Below are positions 1 to 6,054 of a DNA stretch of 7,066 bases, one piece after another. Under the pieces are notes generated by a model. It was not told where the DNA came from, made no database searches, and saw only the letters and a list, made by a program, of their open reading frames with translations. Each line of letters begins with the position of its first letter. Positions within the stretch are counted from its first letter, which is position 1. The stretch is from Microcoleaceae cyanobacterium UBA11344 (GTDB taxonomy: Bacteria > Cyanobacteriota > Cyanobacteriia > Cyanobacteriales > Microcoleaceae). Made by a program: the position numbers and the translations under genes. The stretch is taken from positions 1-7,066 of the forward strand of contig DMYK01000058.1 in assembly GCA_003483675.1 (NCBI GenBank), given 5' to 3'.

Positions 1-21
1 GAGAATTTGTTAAAAAACTTT

Positions 22-27
22 AGGAGG
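22..27 (+). promoter_or_regulatory. Shine-Dalgarno site of psbY
   Basis: AGGAGG, seven bases before the ATG at 35. It is the strongest ribosome binding site in the window and supports translation of the very short downstream reading frame, which could otherwise be dismissed as noise. Confidence 0.85.
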
Positions 28-34
28 AGAACTC

Positions 35-160
35 ATGGATTTTGACTTCCGCATACTAATAGTATTGCTCCCCGTCTTGTTGGCTGGTGGCTGGGCCGTA
101 TACAACATCGGCGCTCTTGCTCTGAGACAAGTTCAGAACTTGTTGAACAAGCAAGCTTAG
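35..160 (+). CDS. psbY: Photosystem II protein Y (PsbY)
   Basis: This 41-residue protein is a small single-span subunit of photosystem II in the thylakoid membrane. In known structures PsbY sits at the edge of the complex near cytochrome b559 and is not essential for oxygen evolution. Seen here: an N-terminus [11 protein letters not shown], a hydrophobic segment at about residues 7-28 containing the family-typical PV...[10 protein letters not shown] stretch, then a short amphipathic tail ([12 protein letters not shown]). Length matches cyanobacterial PsbY (about 40 residues). The ATG follows a perfect AGGAGG site, and a strong stem-loop lies 43 bases after the stop, so the gene looks like the end of its own transcript. 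Its promoter lies outside the window. Identity rests on recognition of the family pattern, not on a search. Confidence 0.9.
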   Translation: MDFDFRILIVLLPVLLAGGWAVYNIGALALRQVQNLLNKQA

Positions 161-529
161 GAAGAAACGGCATCGGGTTGCGGTTCGCTTCATCTATTTT
201 CTGAGCCGACTGTTTCTTGGAATACAAAACAGTCGGCTTATTTGTGCATTGGTTCTCGGAGGCGATCGGCTGATTTTTAGCTATGAGCAATTTACCGCTA
301 CAAATAAATTAGAGGTTGGTCAAAGAAAAATTAGATGGATTTTTGACCATCTACTCAGCAGTTGTCAGTTGAGTGGAATCCCAATATTTGCCAAACACAT
401 TGCCGCCTAAAATATGAGACAATCAAAAAAGTGTATTCCCTGAAAATCAGCATAAAAACTGCGAATTTGAACAGATAGGGAATCTCGGTCAAATTGTCAA
501 TGTTTAATCCCTATATCTTGAGATAGATT
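161..529. other. Spacer between psbY and malQ
   Basis: About 370 bases without a credible gene. It holds the psbY terminator and a weaker inverted repeat (TGGTCAAA at 317-324 with TTTGACCA at 342-349, 17-base loop). A 7-bp inverted repeat (ATAGGGA 475-481, TCCCTAT 508-514) lies just upstream of malQ. The malQ promoter must be in this stretch, but I cannot place -35 and -10 boxes with confidence. Confidence 0.6.
202..243 (+). terminator. Stem-loop terminator after psbY
   Basis: A perfect 12-bp stem (204-215 paired with 227-238; left arm AGCCGACTGTTT) extends to 14 bp with a G-T and a T-A pair, closes an 11-base loop, and is followed by a short T-rich run (TTATTT). It probably ends the psbY transcript and insulates malQ. 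The T-run is weak, so it may also serve as a 3' mRNA stabiliser. Confidence 0.75.
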
Positions 530-2038
530 ATGCTTTTTCCCCGTTCGAGCGGTATTCTACTTCACCCCACATCCTTTCCCAGTCGATTTGGCGTAGGGGA
601 CATGGGAATAGAAGCATATCGGTTTATTGACTTTTTAGTAGAGAGTGACCAGCAATACTGGCAGATCTTGCCGCTGGGCCCGACAGGATACGGCAATTCT
701 CCTTATTCGTGCTATTCAGCAATGGCTGGAAATCCGCTGCTGATTAGCCCAGAACTGCTGCGGGACGAGCAATTGCTCGCCGATGAAGACTTGGCTAATT
801 TGCCAGAATTTCCCCTCGATACTGTAGAGTTCGAGCGGGCGATCGCGCTGAAATTGCCTTTGCTCAAAAAAGCTTGCGAAAACTTCAAGGCCAAAGCATC
901 GCCGATCCAGCAAAAAGAATTCTTAGCTTTTTGCAACAGCAAACACACTTGGCTGGAAGATTATGCCTTATTTATGGCACTAAAAGACTGCTTTGGTGGT
1001 GTTAGCTGGAACAATTGGGAACCAGATATTGCCCATCGAAAACCGGAGGTATTAGACAAGTGGCGGCAGCAGCTAAATGCTGAGATTTATTACTACAAAT
1101 ACGTCCAGTTTGAGTTTTTCCGCCAGTGGACGGAGTTGAAACGCTATGCCAATCTGCGGGACATTAAAATTATTGGCGATATTCCGATTTATGTAGCTCA
1201 CGACAGCGCGGATGTGTGGTCTCATCCAGAAACATTCTGCTTGGATGAAGAGACAGGAGAAGCAGCTTTAATGGCCGGAGTTCCTCCTGATTACTTCAGC
1301 AATACAGGTCAATTGTGGGGCAACCCAGTCTACAATTGGGAAAAGTTGGAAGCAAATAATTTCCAGTGGTGGGTGCAGCGTTTTGAAGCGATTTTCGATT
1401 ATGTAGATGTGACTCGGATTGACCATTTTCGAGGATTTGATGCTTACTGGGCTGTGGAGCGCGGACAAGAAACTGCGATCGAGGGAGAGTGGATTCAAGC
1501 GCCGGGAACAGCTTTGTTTGAGGTAATTAACGAGAAGTTGGGCAACCTGCCAATTATCGCTGAGGATTTAGGGGTAATTACTCCCGAAGTAGAAGCTTTG
1601 CGCGATCGATTCGAGTTTCCGGGAATGAAGATTTTGCAGTTTGCTTTTGGCGGTGGCCCTGGCGATCCTTTTTTGCCTTTCAACTACGTTCGTAACTGCG
1701 TAGTCTACACCGGCACTCACGACAACGACACGACTATCGGATGGTTCAATCAACTGCAACACTACGAAAGAGATGAGGTTCTGCGTTATTTGGGCTGCAT
1801 CGATCCCCAAGGGATTCACTGGTCTTTAATCCGCATGGCTTGGGGTTCTATTGCTAATTTGGCAGTTGTTCCGTTTCAAGACTTGTTGGGTTTGGGTACT
1901 GACGCGCGGATGAATTTTCCGGGGAAAGCAGAGGGAAATTGGGGATGGCGATATCGACCCGAAGCTTTGAATTGGGACGTGCGCGATCGGCTAAAAACCA
2001 TCACTTATATCTGCGGGCGCACCCCCCATAAAAATTAA
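530..2038 (+). CDS. malQ: 4-alpha-glucanotransferase (amylomaltase, GH77)
   Basis: The enzyme cleaves an alpha-1,4-glucan and transfers the released segment to another glucan or glucose. In cyanobacteria it acts in the cytosol on malto-oligosaccharides from glycogen turnover. The 502-residue length is normal for bacterial/plastid DPE1-type enzymes. Visible landmarks: the N-terminal SSGILLHPTSFPS.FG.GD start; the substrate-loop region QILPLGPTGYGNSPYS (about 45-60); IIGDIPIYV (about 214-222); the nucleophile region VTRIDHFRGF with R296 and D298; the acid/base region IIAEDLGVITPEV with E345; and GTHDNDTT with H397, D398 and D400. All three catalytic carboxylates are present, so the enzyme should be active. 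ATG 530 is the first possible start because an in-frame TAG lies at 524-526; only a weak GAG precedes it. It converges with the rodZ-like gene across a long heptamer-repeat hairpin. Confidence 0.96.
   Translation: MLFPRSSGILLHPTSFPSRFGVGDMGIEAYRFIDFLVESDQQYWQILPLGPTGYGNSPYSCYSAMAGNPLLISPELLRDEQLLADEDLANLPEFPLDTVEFERAIALKLPLLKKACENFKAKASPIQQKEFLAFCNSKHTWLEDYALFMALKDCFGGVSWNNWEPDIAHRKPEVLDKWRQQLNAEIYYYKYVQFEFFRQWTELKRYANLRDIKIIGDIPIYVAHDSADVWSHPETFCLDEETGEAALMAGVPPDYFSNTGQLWGNPVYNWEKLEANNFQWWVQRFEAIFDYVDVTRIDHFRGFDAYWAVERGQETAIEGEWIQAPGTALFEVINEKLGNLPIIAEDLGVITPEVEALRDRFEFPGMKILQFAFGGGPGDPFLPFNYVRNCVVYTGTHDNDTTIGWFNQLQHYERDEVLRYLGCIDPQGIHWSLIRMAWGSIANLAVVPFQDLLGLGTDARMNFPGKAEGNWGWRYRPEALNWDVRDRLKTITYICGRTPHKN
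839..846. repeat. HIP1 palindrome
   Basis: GCGATCGC inside malQ. This octamer is strongly over-represented in many cyanobacterial genomes; the window has four, against about 0.1 expected for random sequence of this length. Confidence 0.9.
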
Positions 2039-2064
2039 AAATTGGGCTCTAGCGTTGCTCCGGG

Positions 2065-2099
2065 ATGGGGCATGGGGCATGGGGCATGGGGCATGGGGC
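2065..2099 (+). repeat. Heptamer array, 5 x ATGGGGC
   Basis: Five perfect tandem copies of ATGGGGC, 27 bases after the malQ stop. This is the left, G-rich arm of a long inverted structure whose right arm is the C-rich array at 2164-2233. It resembles the heptanucleotide STRR repeats described in filamentous cyanobacteria. Confidence 0.95.
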
Positions 2100-2224
2100 A
2101 TTGGTAATTGACTTTCAAGTAAAAAGGTAAAACTTAAAATAACGCATTTTATCTTTTCACTTACCCATTACCAATTACCTATTACCAATTCCCCATGCCC
2201 GATGCCCGATACCCGATGCCCCAT
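2065..2224. repeat. Long imperfect hairpin between convergent genes
   Basis: Bases 2065-2108 pair with 2181-2224: 39 of 44 positions are complementary, with mismatches at 2074/2215, 2078/2211, 2081/2208, 2088/2201 and 2099/2190. Inside it, a second stem (2117-2132 with 2147-2162; 14 Watson-Crick pairs, one G-T, one mismatch) closes a 14-base loop. The structure lies between the ends of malQ (+) and the rodZ-like gene (-), so it would appear in both transcripts. A bidirectional terminator role is plausible inference, but there is no canonical T-run. Confidence 0.8.
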
Positions 2225-2233
2225 TACCTATTA
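2164..2233. repeat. Degenerate heptamer array, 10 units (CCNATNM type)
   Basis: Ten consecutive 7-base units read CCCATTA, CCAATTA, CCTATTA, CCAATTC, CCCATGC, CCGATGC, CCGATAC, CCGATGC, CCCATTA, CCTATTA. Period 7 is unbroken while positions 3, 6 and 7 vary. The last unit contains the TAA stop (complement of 2231-2233) of the rodZ-like gene. Confidence 0.92.
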
Positions 2234-3109
2234 CCCTTCAGTTTTCGGCTTTTCTGAAGGCTTAAGTTCGTCGGCTTTCAAAATAACTTCTTTGACAACT
2301 CCAGGGGCTCCGAACAATTCGGCCTTTCCGTTATTCACAGCAATCATTACCCCGCCGGCGTTGCCAGCTAAAAATACCAATTCCTTTTGGGCCTGCCAAG
2401 TGCGTACAGTCCCTGAAGGTAAAATTCCTTCAAACTCGGTTTTGCCATCGACTTGAATCTGCACCCAGGATTCGGCCTTGAAAGTGACGTTAACCATCAC
2501 CGGTTTATTGCCAGATTTACCTAAACTTTCACCGGCCTTTGCTGCTTCTAGGGTAGTGTAAGTATCCACCTTCTGATTTTTGGTGGCGTTCAAGGACTTG
2601 GCAACTAAACGGGCTCGTTCTTGCTCCTGCAGGGCGAGGTCTGGCGCACTTGTAACATTCTTTGTTGTCAGAGAACTTCCCATCAACTGAGACAGGCTAT
2701 TCACAGAAAAGATAATTAGAAATGTGTAAAACAGGTACAGGTGCATCGGCCGTAACTGGGGCCAATCCTGCCAGGAAACCTTGGTTAGCGCTCGAGGTGC
2801 TGGTTCGATCGGGAAAAAGTCGGCGAACTGAGCGCCGTCGAGCCCCATCGCCTCGGCGTAGCGCTTGATCAAACCCTGAGTGTAGACGGGTTCGGGCAGT
2901 TGGTCGAGTTGACCCTCTTCGATCGCTTGCAGCAGATGACACCGAATCATGGTCACCAGAGCTACTTTTTCCAAGCTAATCGACTGCTGTTCGCGGCATT
3001 GGCGGAGTTGAGCCCCGATTTCTGCTAGCTTTTCGGCGCGTTCTGCCTCTTGGGAGTGCAACTTTTTCTTAGTGGTTTTGAAGAATAAAAACAATAAATT
3101 CTTGATCAT
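2231..3109 (-). CDS. RodZ-like helix-turn-helix membrane protein
   Basis: A 292-residue protein with RodZ architecture. Residues 28-96 form a RodZ-type helix-turn-helix (IGAQLRQCREQQSISLEKVA, then LLQAIEEGQLDQLPEPVYTQ and GLIKRYAEAMGLD). A single membrane span lies at about 122-143. A linker of about 60 residues precedes a C-terminal DUF4115-like beta domain (about 204-277). In well-studied bacteria RodZ anchors MreB to the membrane to control cell shape, with the N-terminus cytoplasmic; that role is inferred here. The reading frame opens further upstream, but the preceding 137 residues are the antisense-frame shadow of the pseudouridine synthase gene. ATG 3109 gives the standard ATGA overlap and has an AAAGAG site. 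ATG 3169 is the only other nearby candidate. The stop codon lies in a heptamer array. Confidence 0.87.
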   Translation of the reverse strand: MIKNLLFLFFKTTKKKLHSQEAERAEKLAEIGAQLRQCREQQSISLEKVALVTMIRCHLLQAIEEGQLDQLPEPVYTQGLIKRYAEAMGLDGAQFADFFPIEPAPRALTKVSWQDWPQLRPMHLYLFYTFLIIFSVNSLSQLMGSSLTTKNVTSAPDLALQEQERARLVAKSLNATKNQKVDTYTTLEAAKAGESLGKSGNKPVMVNVTFKAESWVQIQVDGKTEFEGILPSGTVRTWQAQKELVFLAGNAGGVMIAVNNGKAELFGAPGVVKEVILKADELKPSEKPKTEG

Positions 3110-3897
3110 ATGCTGTGCTCTTTGACGTTTACCGGCACATTGATTGATGTTAGGTTGACTAGACTCCATAAAAAAATAATTTCCGAATTTGTAAGGGGTC
3201 GGCAGCAGCCCACTGGTAATATTGGCTCTGAGGGCGACTGCAATTGAATCGAGCCTATGGCTGTGCGGTGCAGGTGCACCACTGGATATCCCAACTGCGA
3301 GGCGGTTCGGCGAATCTGTCGATTTCTCCCTTCTGATATAATGACTTCCAACATGGTTTGGTCGCGGGTGCGATCGAGCACTCGAACTTGAGCTGGCATG
3401 GTCTTTCTGCCGGACAAGATGATGCCCTGACGCCACGCTTGCAGCACCGGTTCGGGGGGATCGCCTTTCACCCAAACTTGATAAGTTTTCGATACTGAGT
3501 GGCGCGGATGGGTCAAACAAAATGTCAGTTTACCATCATTGGTGAGCAGCAGCGCGCCGGTAGAATCTGCGTCTAAGCGTCCTACCGGGTGGATGCCTTG
3601 ACCAGAGCGTAGTTTGGGGGGTAGTAAGTCCAGAACTTTCGCTCGATCCCGCGGATCGCTGCAAGTGGAAACTACCCCTGCGGGTTTGTTGAGCAGCAGA
3701 TAGACTAACTGCGGTCGATCGATAGCAGAGACCGGCACTCCATCGACTTCGATGCGATCGCGATCGGGATTCGCTTTTTGTCCTAACTGAACAATATTGC
3801 CATTGAGTCGCACTCGTCCAGCTAGAATCATCTGTTCAGCTTGACGGCGAGAGGCAATCCCCCACTGGGCGAGGATTTTTTGCAGCCTTTCATCCAT
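3106..3897 (-). CDS. rluB: S4-domain rRNA pseudouridine synthase (RsuA/RluB family)
   Basis: It converts a specific uridine in ribosomal RNA to pseudouridine. The 263-residue protein has an N-terminal S4 RNA-binding domain (about 2-50: ERLQKILAQWGIASRRQAE, then GRVRLNG), a linker, and the catalytic domain from about residue 62. The catalytic motif GRLDADSTGALLLTNDG carries the expected aspartate at D109. LLNKPAGVVST (about 68-78), KTYQVWV (137-143) and EGRNRQIRR (189-197) are the other family motifs. RluB (23S) is the closest type by eye; RsuA or RluE/F specificity cannot be excluded. ATG 3897 places the S4 domain at the very N-terminus, as is normal, though the ribosome site is weak. It is the first gene of a two-gene unit whose TGA overlaps the ATG of the rodZ-like gene. 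The promoter is probably in the 3898-4124 spacer. Confidence 0.92.
   Translation of the reverse strand: MDERLQKILAQWGIASRRQAEQMILAGRVRLNGNIVQLGQKANPDRDRIEVDGVPVSAIDRPQLVYLLLNKPAGVVSTCSDPRDRAKVLDLLPPKLRSGQGIHPVGRLDADSTGALLLTNDGKLTFCLTHPRHSVSKTYQVWVKGDPPEPVLQAWRQGIILSGRKTMPAQVRVLDRTRDQTMLEVIISEGRNRQIRRTASQLGYPVVHLHRTAIGSIQLQSPSEPILPVGCCRPLTNSEIIFLWSLVNLTSINVPVNVKEHSI
3118..3123 (-). promoter_or_regulatory. Ribosome binding site deciding the rodZ-like start
   Basis: On the minus strand AAAGAG lies eight bases before the ATG at 3109-3107. With the ATGA overlap it favours this start over the longer open frame, and implies translational coupling to the gene upstream. Confidence 0.55.
3754..3761. 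repeat. HIP1 palindrome
   Basis: GCGATCGC inside the pseudouridine synthase gene, immediately followed by another GATCG, so two overlapping GATCG cores lie in tandem. Confidence 0.9.
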
Positions 3898-4124
3898 AAG
3901 GCATCTTTGCTTCGTAAAGTTGTCGGTTCGATTGCAGCCCAGCTAAATCTTGACAGGATTTAGCTGGGCTATAGGTACAAATATTACAGGAAGAGTTTGA
4001 GTTCGGATGTTTCAGTTTTCCGTCATAGTCTGGAAACTGGCGATCGGGTTTTCCAGAGCGGGCGAGGTAAAGTAATATTTTCGTGTTTGAATATTAAGGT
4101 TAATTTAATCTTCTCAAATTGTTT
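3898..4124. other. Divergent promoter spacer
   Basis: A 227-base spacer between divergent starts. It contains the perfect inverted repeat at 3936-3970 and an AT-rich stretch at about 4070-4124 just before the DUF2993 gene. Promoters for both directions are expected here but cannot be assigned exactly. A 62-residue open frame starting with TTG at 3997 runs through it and has no supporting features. Confidence 0.6.
3936..3970. repeat. Perfect 14-bp inverted repeat in divergent spacer
   Basis: Left arm 3936-3949 (AGCCCAGCTAAATC) is the exact reverse complement of 3957-3970, with a 7-base loop. It lies upstream of both the pseudouridine synthase gene (-) and the DUF2993 gene (+), so it does not follow any gene here, and no T-run flanks it on either strand. 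The loop region contains TTGACA (3950-3955), a consensus -35 hexamer for rightward transcription, but I see no good -10 at the right distance. It could be an operator, an mRNA-leader hairpin, or a structured small RNA. Confidence 0.85.
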
Positions 4125-4916
4125 ATGGCTGTCGATCGCAACTCTCGTGAATTCCCTAACGGCTCTGCCGGTGTCTGTCAACTAGAAACTACCAGTCTCG
4201 ATCAGGAGTCGCAGATACCGCCCAGGGGTGAAGGTAGCCGGATCGCGAGTGCGGTGCTGTCTCCGGCGGTGCAGTTGTGGCTGCGATCGCAAGTTCAGCA
4301 GGTGTCCGAGTTGAGGGTGAAAATTGAGGGGAGCGATCGACAAATCTTCAGTGGAGCAATCCCCAAAGTAACGGCTGTGGCGATCGGTGCTGTGTATCGA
4401 GGACTGCACCTGACAGAAGTCGCCCTAGAGGGTGCTGGCATTCGCGTTAACCTCGGTCAAGTTATCAAGGGCAAACCACTCCGCCTCTTAGAATCCTTTC
4501 CCGTATTCGGCGTTTTACGGCTAATTCAAGCCGATCTAAATGCGTCGCTGAAAGCACCTTTGCTTGCAGATGCTTTGAGCGAATTTTTGCTACCTCTTTT
4601 GCCGTTGACCGATCGGGAACAGCCCCTGAAATTGGCAAATTCACAAATCGCAATTGACGCGGGTTTGTTGACGCTTTCGGCTGTAATTTTGCGCGCTGAC
4701 GGGATGCAAATTCCCTTTGTATTGCGGACTGGTTTGCGGATGGCGAGCAGTCACGAATTGATGTTTGAAAATCCAGAAATCGAAGTTTCCCAACAATTAA
4801 ATAGGAATATTTTAAAGAGTTTTAAAATTGATTTCGGGCCAGAAGTCGAGATTGAGGAATTAATTTTGAATCCGGGCGAGATAGTTTGTCGGGGCGGAAT
4901 TAGAGTCTTGCCTTAG
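4125..4916 (+). CDS. DUF2993 (LmeA-like) putative lipid-binding protein
   Basis: A 263-residue protein whose region from about 44 to 262 has the pattern I associate with the cyanobacterial DUF2993 family, related to actinobacterial LmeA, a phospholipid-binding protein. Visible: LSPAVQLWLRSQVQQVSELRVKIEG (45-69), a conserved-looking KVTAVAIGAVYRGLHLTEVALEG (81-103), then alternating beta-type segments to the C-terminus. Residues 1-40 are polar and poorly structured. There is no signal peptide or membrane span, so a cytosolic or peripheral membrane location is likely. Substrate and role are unknown; adjacency to cdsA, transcribed convergently, is suggestive at best. ATG 4125 was chosen over a TTG two codons upstream; neither has a clear ribosome site, so a later start remains possible. 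Confidence 0.8.
   Translation: MAVDRNSREFPNGSAGVCQLETTSLDQESQIPPRGEGSRIASAVLSPAVQLWLRSQVQQVSELRVKIEGSDRQIFSGAIPKVTAVAIGAVYRGLHLTEVALEGAGIRVNLGQVIKGKPLRLLESFPVFGVLRLIQADLNASLKAPLLADALSEFLLPLLPLTDREQPLKLANSQIAIDAGLLTLSAVILRADGMQIPFVLRTGLRMASSHELMFENPEIEVSQQLNRNILKSFKIDFGPEVEIEELILNPGEIVCRGGIRVLP
4283..4290. repeat. HIP1 palindrome
   Basis: GCGATCGC inside the DUF2993 gene. Confidence 0.9.
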
Positions 4917-4920
4917 TTAG

Positions 4921-4997
4921 TTAACTGTTGGCTGTTGACTGTTAACTGTTAACTGTTAACTGTTGACTGTTGACTGTTGACTGTTGACTGTTAACTA
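4921..4997 (+). repeat. Heptamer array, 11 units of TTRACTG
   Basis: Eleven in-phase heptamers begin four bases after the DUF2993 stop. Five are TTGACTG and four TTAACTG; the variants are TTGGCTG (second) and TTAACTA (last). Units 4-6 (TTAACTG) and 7-10 (TTGACTG) form homogeneous blocks, suggesting expansion by slippage. The array continues without losing phase into the next class. Confidence 0.96.
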
Positions 4998-5053
4998 ATG
5001 CCCGATGCCCAATTCCCGATGCCCAATTCCCAATTCCCAATTACCGATTAATT
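4998..5053. repeat. Heptamer array, 8 units of ATKCCCR type
   Basis: Eight units in phase with the preceding TTRACTG array: ATGCCCG, ATGCCCA, ATTCCCG, ATGCCCA, ATTCCCA, ATTCCCA, ATTACCG, ATTAATT. The class is the same as the C-rich array at 2185-2233. The last two units lie inside cdsA and include its TAA stop (complement of 5041-5043) and the codons of its last residues. Confidence 0.92.
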
Positions 5054-5958
5054 AGATAAAAGTCGATCGCGGGCAAGAGTAAAGTCACAAAATAGTAAAC
5101 TAACGGGGCGGTAAAAACATAACTGTCTGTGCGATCGAGAATGCCACCGTGACCGGGGATCAACTGCCCCGAATCCTTAACACCAGCGTCTCGCTTCATC
5201 ATTGACTCAGTTAAATCCCCCAACAAACTGGCAACACCAATCAACAGACCAAAAGCAGCCCCAGTATAGGGCCACCCTGGCCAATTCAAATACCAAGACC
5301 CGGCGGCTCCCACTGCTATGCTGCCACAAACCCCAAACACGGCACCTTCAACGGTCTTTTTGGGGCTGATGTGAGAAAGGCTAGTTCGGCCGAAGAATTT
5401 GCCGACAAAATAAGCCCCAATGTCAGCGGCCCAGATGCAGAGGAAAGCCAGCAGTAGCGAAGTTAATCCCAAAGATACATTACTGAGGTTTGCCCAAGAC
5501 AGCGGCGGGTAAATGTGAATCGGCGAATTGCTGGCCACTGCTTGTCCCAGTCCAGTTGTGGCTTGATAGGCTGGGTCAAGTCCGACTCGCAGCCGTATCC
5601 AATAGCTGGGCAAATAACCGCCGTAGAATAATCCTAAAATAGAAGCGGCAATATCGGCGATCGTCGATAACTTCGGTTGGAACAGCAGGTAGAAACAGAT
5701 GAAGGTTCCAGCTAGGGGAAACATGGCATCTACGAGTTGCGGTGCAAGGGCCGCCGTAATTAGCAGAACTTGACTGACAACTAAGGTAGTTTTGGCCGCA
5801 GGTACAATCCCCTTAGCACGGGCTAGTTGAAAATATTCTAATTGACCAAGGTAAACGATGATTCCGAAGCCGATGGTGAAGTACCATCCCCCCAAAATAA
5901 TCATTCCCAAAGCAAGGACGATCGCAACTATTCCACTCAGGATACGAGACCAATTCAT
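5041..5958 (-). CDS. cdsA: Phosphatidate cytidylyltransferase (CDP-diglyceride synthase)
   Basis: The enzyme makes CDP-diacylglycerol from phosphatidate and CTP in the membrane, the precursor of phosphatidylglycerol, a lipid required by photosystem II. The 305-residue protein is polytopic, with about seven or eight hydrophobic spans. Its C-terminus carries the family signature: E251-S252, K255-R256-D257, K261-D262, then PGHGGILDRTDS at 268-279. A second conserved block, AADIGAYFVGKFFGR...SPKKTVEG, covers about 177-205. I chose ATG 5958 (MNWSRILSG) because an AAGAGAA site lies nine bases upstream. The frame is open to an ATG at 6054, but the extra 32 residues are translated from a heptamer repeat (NPKSQISNPKS) and proline-rich spacer. 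The last residues and stop lie in a heptamer array. Confidence 0.95.
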   Translation of the reverse strand: MNWSRILSGIVAIVLALGMIILGGWYFTIGFGIIVYLGQLEYFQLARAKGIVPAAKTTLVVSQVLLITAALAPQLVDAMFPLAGTFICFYLLFQPKLSTIADIAASILGLFYGGYLPSYWIRLRVGLDPAYQATTGLGQAVASNSPIHIYPPLSWANLSNVSLGLTSLLLAFLCIWAADIGAYFVGKFFGRTSLSHISPKKTVEGAVFGVCGSIAVGAAGSWYLNWPGWPYTGAAFGLLIGVASLLGDLTESMMKRDAGVKDSGQLIPGHGGILDRTDSYVFTAPLVYYFVTLLLPAIDFYLINR

Positions 5959-5967
5959 AAAATGAAA

Positions 5968-5974
5968 TTCTCTT
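5968..5974 (-). promoter_or_regulatory. Ribosome binding site deciding the cdsA start
   Basis: On the minus strand AAGAGAA lies nine bases before the ATG at 5958-5956. It supports the 305-residue CdsA over the 337-residue version starting at 6054. Confidence 0.55.
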
Positions 5975-5995
5975 GCAGACGGCGGCGGGTGATTC

Positions 5996-6030
5996 GATTT
6001 TGGATTTGAGATTTGAGATTTGGGATTTTT
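5996..6030 (+). repeat. Heptamer array, 5 units of GATTTGR type
   Basis: Units GATTTTG, GATTTGA, GATTTGA, GATTTGG, GATTTTT lie 37 bases upstream of the cdsA start, in its probable 5' leader. Translated on the minus strand in the cdsA frame they give a 7-residue period (NPKSQIS). Confidence 0.9.
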
Positions 6031-6054
6031 GTAGGATACGAGTTCTTCCCCCAT

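Noticed and set aside
33..290. 85-residue minus-strand frame across psbY and its terminator.
   Set aside because: It is antisense to a clear psbY gene and runs through the terminator stem; no family features.
317..349. Inverted repeat TGGTCAAA/TTTGACCA in the psbY-malQ spacer.
   Set aside because: Eight base pairs with a 17-base AT-rich loop and no gene ending nearby; noted in the spacer entry but too weak to call an operator or terminator.
2202..2456. 84-residue plus-strand frame starting in the heptamer array.
   Set aside because: It begins within repeat sequence and is a shadow of the rodZ-like gene's C-terminus.
3110..3520. The rodZ-like frame stays open upstream to an ATG at 3520, giving a 429-residue protein.
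   Set aside because: The extra 137 residues are another frame of the pseudouridine synthase gene, are rich in S, R and H, and lack family character; ATGA coupling and AAAGAG support the start at 3109.
3950..3981. TTGACA as a -35 box for the DUF2993 gene.
   Set aside because: No convincing -10 at 16-18 bases (only TAGGTA), and it is about 170 bases from the start codon; not called as a promoter.
3997..4185. 62-residue plus-strand frame in the divergent spacer.
   Set aside because: TTG start without a ribosome site, no recognisable motif, and it overlaps the start of the DUF2993 gene in another frame.
2065..5053. Could the regular repeats be a CRISPR array or iterons of an origin?
   Set aside because: Period 7 with no spacers excludes CRISPR. 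Iterons are usually 17-22 bases beside a rep gene or dnaA boxes, none of which is present.
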